From positions 5,810,727-5,874,726 of the forward strand of contig CM073327.1 in the NCBI GenBank assembly GCA_037043015.1: a stretch of DNA of 64,000 nt. Direction: 5' to 3'. Both the position numbers and the translations under genes were made by a program. Every line of letters begins with the position of its first letter. The first letter of the stretch is position 1. The notes under the pieces were generated by a model. That model worked only from the letters and a program-made list of their open reading frames with translations. It had not been told where the DNA came from and made no database searches. Positions 60,814 to 64,000 of this stretch are shown here, piece after piece. Source of the stretch: Bryum argenteum. Its lineage: Eukaryota > Streptophyta > Bryopsida > Bryales > Bryaceae.

Positions 60814-61826
60814 CTGCAAAATAGTAAAGGCCTGTATTAATTACAAAAAAATGTCTGAGTTTGATACAAAATTTCACATGTATATGTGTTTTCCGGCATT
60901 TACAGCTTAAATACTATACACTCGATCCAAAATCTAAGTTGAAGGAGGACCTGGAGATTCTTCTTCTTCGTCACCCACAGGTCGTATCTCAGGCATAGGA
61001 GAGGAAGGCGCAGGCGCGGGAGGCTCGGTAGTTGGAGGCGGCAGGGACATGAGTGGTTGCAGAGAAGTGGGTATAGCCTGTGTAGCAGGAGTGGTTGCCA
61101 TTGTCCGCACCGCAGTTAATGCGTGGCCGGCAGTTAAAGTCTCCATCATCTGCATCACCCTGTCATGGCGTTCATGTTCCCTCTTTTCGCGTTCCCGCTG
61201 CTCAAGGTTCTGTTGTTTAAGGAGCTCTTCCAACTTTTTCCGGTATGCCATCTCCTCCTCAACCTTGCGCTGTAGTGCTGCCAATTCAACACTCTCCTCG
61301 GCCTTGAACCTACTTGAGGGTGAGTCCCTCGACAGGGGATTACGTTTCCGCTTTGCACTCCCTCTGCCTCCTCCTCGCCCGGGAGCGGTTCGCGACTCCT
61401 GCGGTGTCCGAGGGGTCGTGTCGATTTCCATGTAATGCTCTTCGTCATCCCCTCTGGAACCAAGGCTGTAAGTGCTGCCTTCACCGTGAAGTTGCCTTCC
61501 ACTTGACCCAGAGTCCTCCTGGTCGGGGACGTCCGCCTCATCGTCGAGGGCCTCGTCATCCAAAGACATAATAGCTTTGCGCTTGCCTTTCAAGAGCATG
61601 GCGCCAACCTCCGGGAACTCGACTTTGTCGACAAAATACCCGTTCACGGAGAAGTCAGTAGGATCAAGAGTAAGCCCTTCATCGTACGCCTGGTCGATGT
61701 CCTCTCTATCTTCGGCGTCGAATATAGCGTAGGCGTCGAGAGACAACATCTACATAGAAAACAGTGCAGCTTAAAGAACTGAAATCATCTGTAACGAAAG
61801 CGGAAATGATTTGAAAACAAGCTTGA

Positions 61827-61885
61827 CAGTTTAGCTCGAGTCGAGCTAAACTGCGATACAGTTTAGCTCGATTCGAGCTAAACTG
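61827..61885. repeat. Twin 27-base palindromes in an intron
   Basis: Two palindromes CAGTTTAGCTCGA(G/T)TCGAGCTAAACTG are spaced five bases apart (61827-61853, 61859-61885) inside the intron before 61749. They share the core at 60793-60813. Confidence 0.85.
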
Positions 61886-62915
61886 TAGGGGTTCCTATGC
61901 GAGCGAGGATAATCGGGTTTTACTACAGCGAAGCTTACCATGCTTGCGCAGACTGCTTTCCCGCCGGCGTAGACAAGAAAAATGTTCTCTTGCTCTTGAC
62001 AGAAAAGCTGGATGACCTGCAAATAAAAATCCATCCTTAACTTGATCGGGTACATGTGGTACCGTGACTCGTTGTACTTCCGCGGCTTCTCGTAAAGCGC
62101 GTGCTTTGGAGCGCGTTACTCGGCCTGAGGCATACGCGCGAGGTTCACGTTTCCCCTGATCATGAAGAGCAGACGCATAGGCTCTGAGGCTTGCTTCGCT
62201 TTCGCGTTGTATCCAGCGAGCCGTTCGTGCGGGGATGGATAGTACATCGACGGGATCAGCTTATAATTCCCTGGGAAGAATGCAGGATTTGTCGCGAACG
62301 CCTCAACTTGCTCGTATTCACTCTCACCCCCGCAAATAAATAACCAGCAGGGAACATCTTTCAGAGTTGGCTTGTTCTGGGACGATAAGATCGCCATGAA
62401 CATTTCGAAGAATGGGTGGTCAGGCGAGGAATCAACTGAGGAACTACAACTACCCGGAACCAATCTGAAGTCGATGATTCCGACATTCATCTCGGGTGCA
62501 GGTTCTGGTCATTTGTTCTCAGGCCAATCTTTCAGCCTCTGTGGTGTTTTGCGCTCGAAGGAACGGAATATGAGAGTACCAACAGGGCCAGTAAACTTTT
62601 CGCGCTTTTCCAGAAACACCTCGAAGAACCTCTTCGCGTAGGGAGAGAGATCTTCACAGCTGGTATTCATGTGCTGGGTTTGCCTCTGATCTGCGTAGAA
62701 CTTATCAGGAATCCCCATTCCAAGAGTGCGCGCTTTGAGGCCTTCGTGACGTGGAAGTCTTTCTTGAATTTCTTCCACGCATCCACGTCGAACTCGTTGT
62801 TCTTGAAGATTCCCAGTTGAGGTCTGATCTTGTGGATCTGAAGCTGGGCGGTCGCCTTACGCTTCAACCGTTCAACGTACTCCTTCACGGAGTAGCAATC
62901 TTCAAGAAGGGTTAC

Positions 62916-63855
62916 CGGTTGTTTAACCCCTAAAAATCCAGGAAAACCGATTCGGTTTTCTGAGATTTCGGGCAGCTCATTTTAAGCATTTAAATTGATA
63001 TTTTTGCCTAAGATTTTTATTGGGTGCTCCCCATACAGTAATGTGTATGTGGTAAAATTTTCAAAGTCAAATTTTAATTTTATAACCTTCACCTAGAAAT
63101 TTTAGGTTTCAAGTCCTAAACGGGCAGTTTAAAATAATTTTTTTTAATTTTTTTTTTTTTAGAAATATGTTCATTACCAAATTACTATTCAAATTCCAAA
63201 GTATCCGAAGTCAAAAAGTTTACCAATTCTACAAGGGCAGCCTCCAAAACTTTCAAAAACAATCTTCACAATTTCTAGTAATTTTACAATTTTTTCTTTC
63301 AAAAATTGCCAAAATTCGAGATTTTGGATTTTTTCCAAGATTTTTTTTTTCGAAATTCACATTATCATAAATGCACCTTCTCACCGTCGAGATTTTTCTC
63401 AAACTGAATATATCATACGTAGTGCTTGTTTTACTATATGGTTGTTTTTAGACCTTCTTTCATAAAATATTTTACGTTAAGGTCAAAAAGTGGAATTGGT
63501 CTCTAAAATTTTGCATGAGCATACCCAACTTGATTACATACATGAAAAAAAATGAGGGAAAAATATTTGGAATAACAATCATCAAGTTGCCCTTGGCACC
63601 ATTTAGACAATGCCTCTCACGCAGCGGCAAAAAAAAGTGTTGGTCAAACTTTGATTGTTATAATCTCACAAATGACAAACATCCAACGGTTGAAATTTTG
63701 ACCAGTCCTTTGTATACAAGTTAGGTACAAGATCTTACGGTTCAAAGTCTAAAACCGGAAAAAAAAGTTTCTCCATTTCCCCATTTCCCAACGAAGGTGA
63801 AAAATGGCAGTTTTTGGTTCTGGAGGTCGAGGAAACCCCTGGATTTTTAGGGGTT
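62916..63855. mobile_element. TTAACCCC-type TIR element, copy 3
   Basis: Inverted repeats TTAACCCCTAAAAATCCAGG (from 62923) and its complement (to 63857). The internal ACAAGATCTTACGGTT motif recurs in reverse orientation in the 27.4- and 31.5-kb copies. Imperfect 9-base repeats AAGGGTTAC (62907-62915) and AAGAGTAAC (63856-63864) could be the target duplication, and they fall where the host reading frame duplicates Val-Thr-Leu. A 9-base duplication would point to a Mutator-like element, but it matches only 7 of 9. Confidence 0.7.
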
Positions 63856-64000
63856 AAGAGTAACCTTCGGGTACTCCAGTTTTCGTGACGGACCTGACCT
63901 ATTCAACATATGTGAACAGAGTTTTCTATGGTCTGACTCCGAAAGGTTACCGAGGTTCTTAAAAAATTCCCTCGACAAGGTTTGATCGCTATCTGGTTTG

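Larger units (their letters stand above)
60934..64000 (-). pseudogene. Broken gene with methyltransferase-like segment, partial
   Basis: The reverse-strand frame enters at the window edge (FFKNLGNLSESDHRKLCSHM at about 63.9 kb) and is interrupted by a TIR element (about 62916-63855). It resumes as LEDCYSVKEYVERLKRKATA and shifts frame near 62.76 kb. It then runs to 61.94 kb through two in-frame stops (TGA 62511-62509, TAA 62118-62116), and after an intron (CATG/GTAAGC to CTATGTAG) continues 61749-60934. The part MDFYLQVIQLFCQEQENIFL...YAGGKAVCASM then LSLDAYAIFDAEDRED follows the helix-motif I-motif II pattern of DNA N6-adenine/N4-cytosine methyltransferases, with DPFxGSG replaced by VYAGGKA. 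The end has a basic stretch SAKRKRNPLS and a charged coiled coil. The catalytic motif was not identified. Methyltransferase ancestry is a hypothesis. Confidence 0.5.

Noticed and set aside
58646..62511. U-to-C RNA editing as an explanation for in-frame stops
   Set aside because: That editing is known from organelles of hornworts and ferns. These are spliced nuclear-type loci, so decay by C-to-T mutation is simpler.
1..64000. CRISPR array, bacterial operon or viral genome
   Set aside because: Repeats are transposon ends or simple tandem arrays, genes have spliceosomal introns, and no viral or prokaryotic gene set was recognised.

Overview
The window is plant nuclear DNA. All three clear genes are intron-rich with GT-AG introns and encode plant families: a nucleobase-ascorbate transporter, an SH3P-type BAR-SH3 protein and a RING-H2 ubiquitin ligase. 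Between them lie plant-style non-LTR, hAT, PIF and Stowaway transposons. Nothing names the species. I read it as a land plant, possibly of bryophyte or fern grade, with low confidence. No rRNA, tRNA, CRISPR array or bacterial operon was recognised. LAYOUT. 1.4-6.6 kb (+): a 14-exon NAT permease, 537 aa. 8.2-12.75 kb: decayed local repeats and two MITEs. 13.07-16.5 kb (-): a 10-coding-exon SH3P protein (374 aa) with a 5'UTR intron. 16.5-20.3 kb: intergenic, with a dispersed 132-bp repeat also seen near position 160 and a GC-rich MITE. 20.34-24.83 kb (+): a 10-exon gene whose frame closes exactly (736 aa), encoding the unusual order UBA, UBX, UBX, RING-H2. 25.9-54.2 kb: a repeat-dominated region. 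It holds at least three, probably four, members of a small Ala/Pro-rich protein family with a shared C-terminal motif. It also holds two diverged copies of one long block (A about 32.3-34.9 plus 42.4-42.6 kb; B about 45.3-53.1 kb). Each copy serves as the empty site for insertions in the other: a 7.5-kb L1-like LINE, a 217-bp TA-flanked MITE and an 89-bp Stowaway in A; a TTA-flanked PIF-like MITE and a 4.8-kb giant foldback hAT-type element in B. 54.9-57.8 kb: tandem repeats and unassigned DNA. 58.6-60.7 kb (-): an FCP1/NIF-like HAD phosphatase locus with in-frame stops. 60.9-64.0 kb (-): a broken multi-exon gene whose middle part resembles the C-terminal part of a DNA methyltransferase fold; a TIR element interrupts it and it runs off the right edge. 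HOW THE GENES RELATE. The three intact genes are independent single loci with different jobs: solute uptake, membrane and autophagy trafficking, and ubiquitin/p97-linked turnover. The rest is mainly a record of transposition. The best leads are the UBA-2xUBX-RING protein, the giant foldback element with 8-bp target duplication, the small-protein family, and the degenerate methyltransferase-like and phosphatase-like loci at the right end. Exon coordinates were derived by hand from splice consensus, frame closure and family similarity, so single junctions may be wrong.
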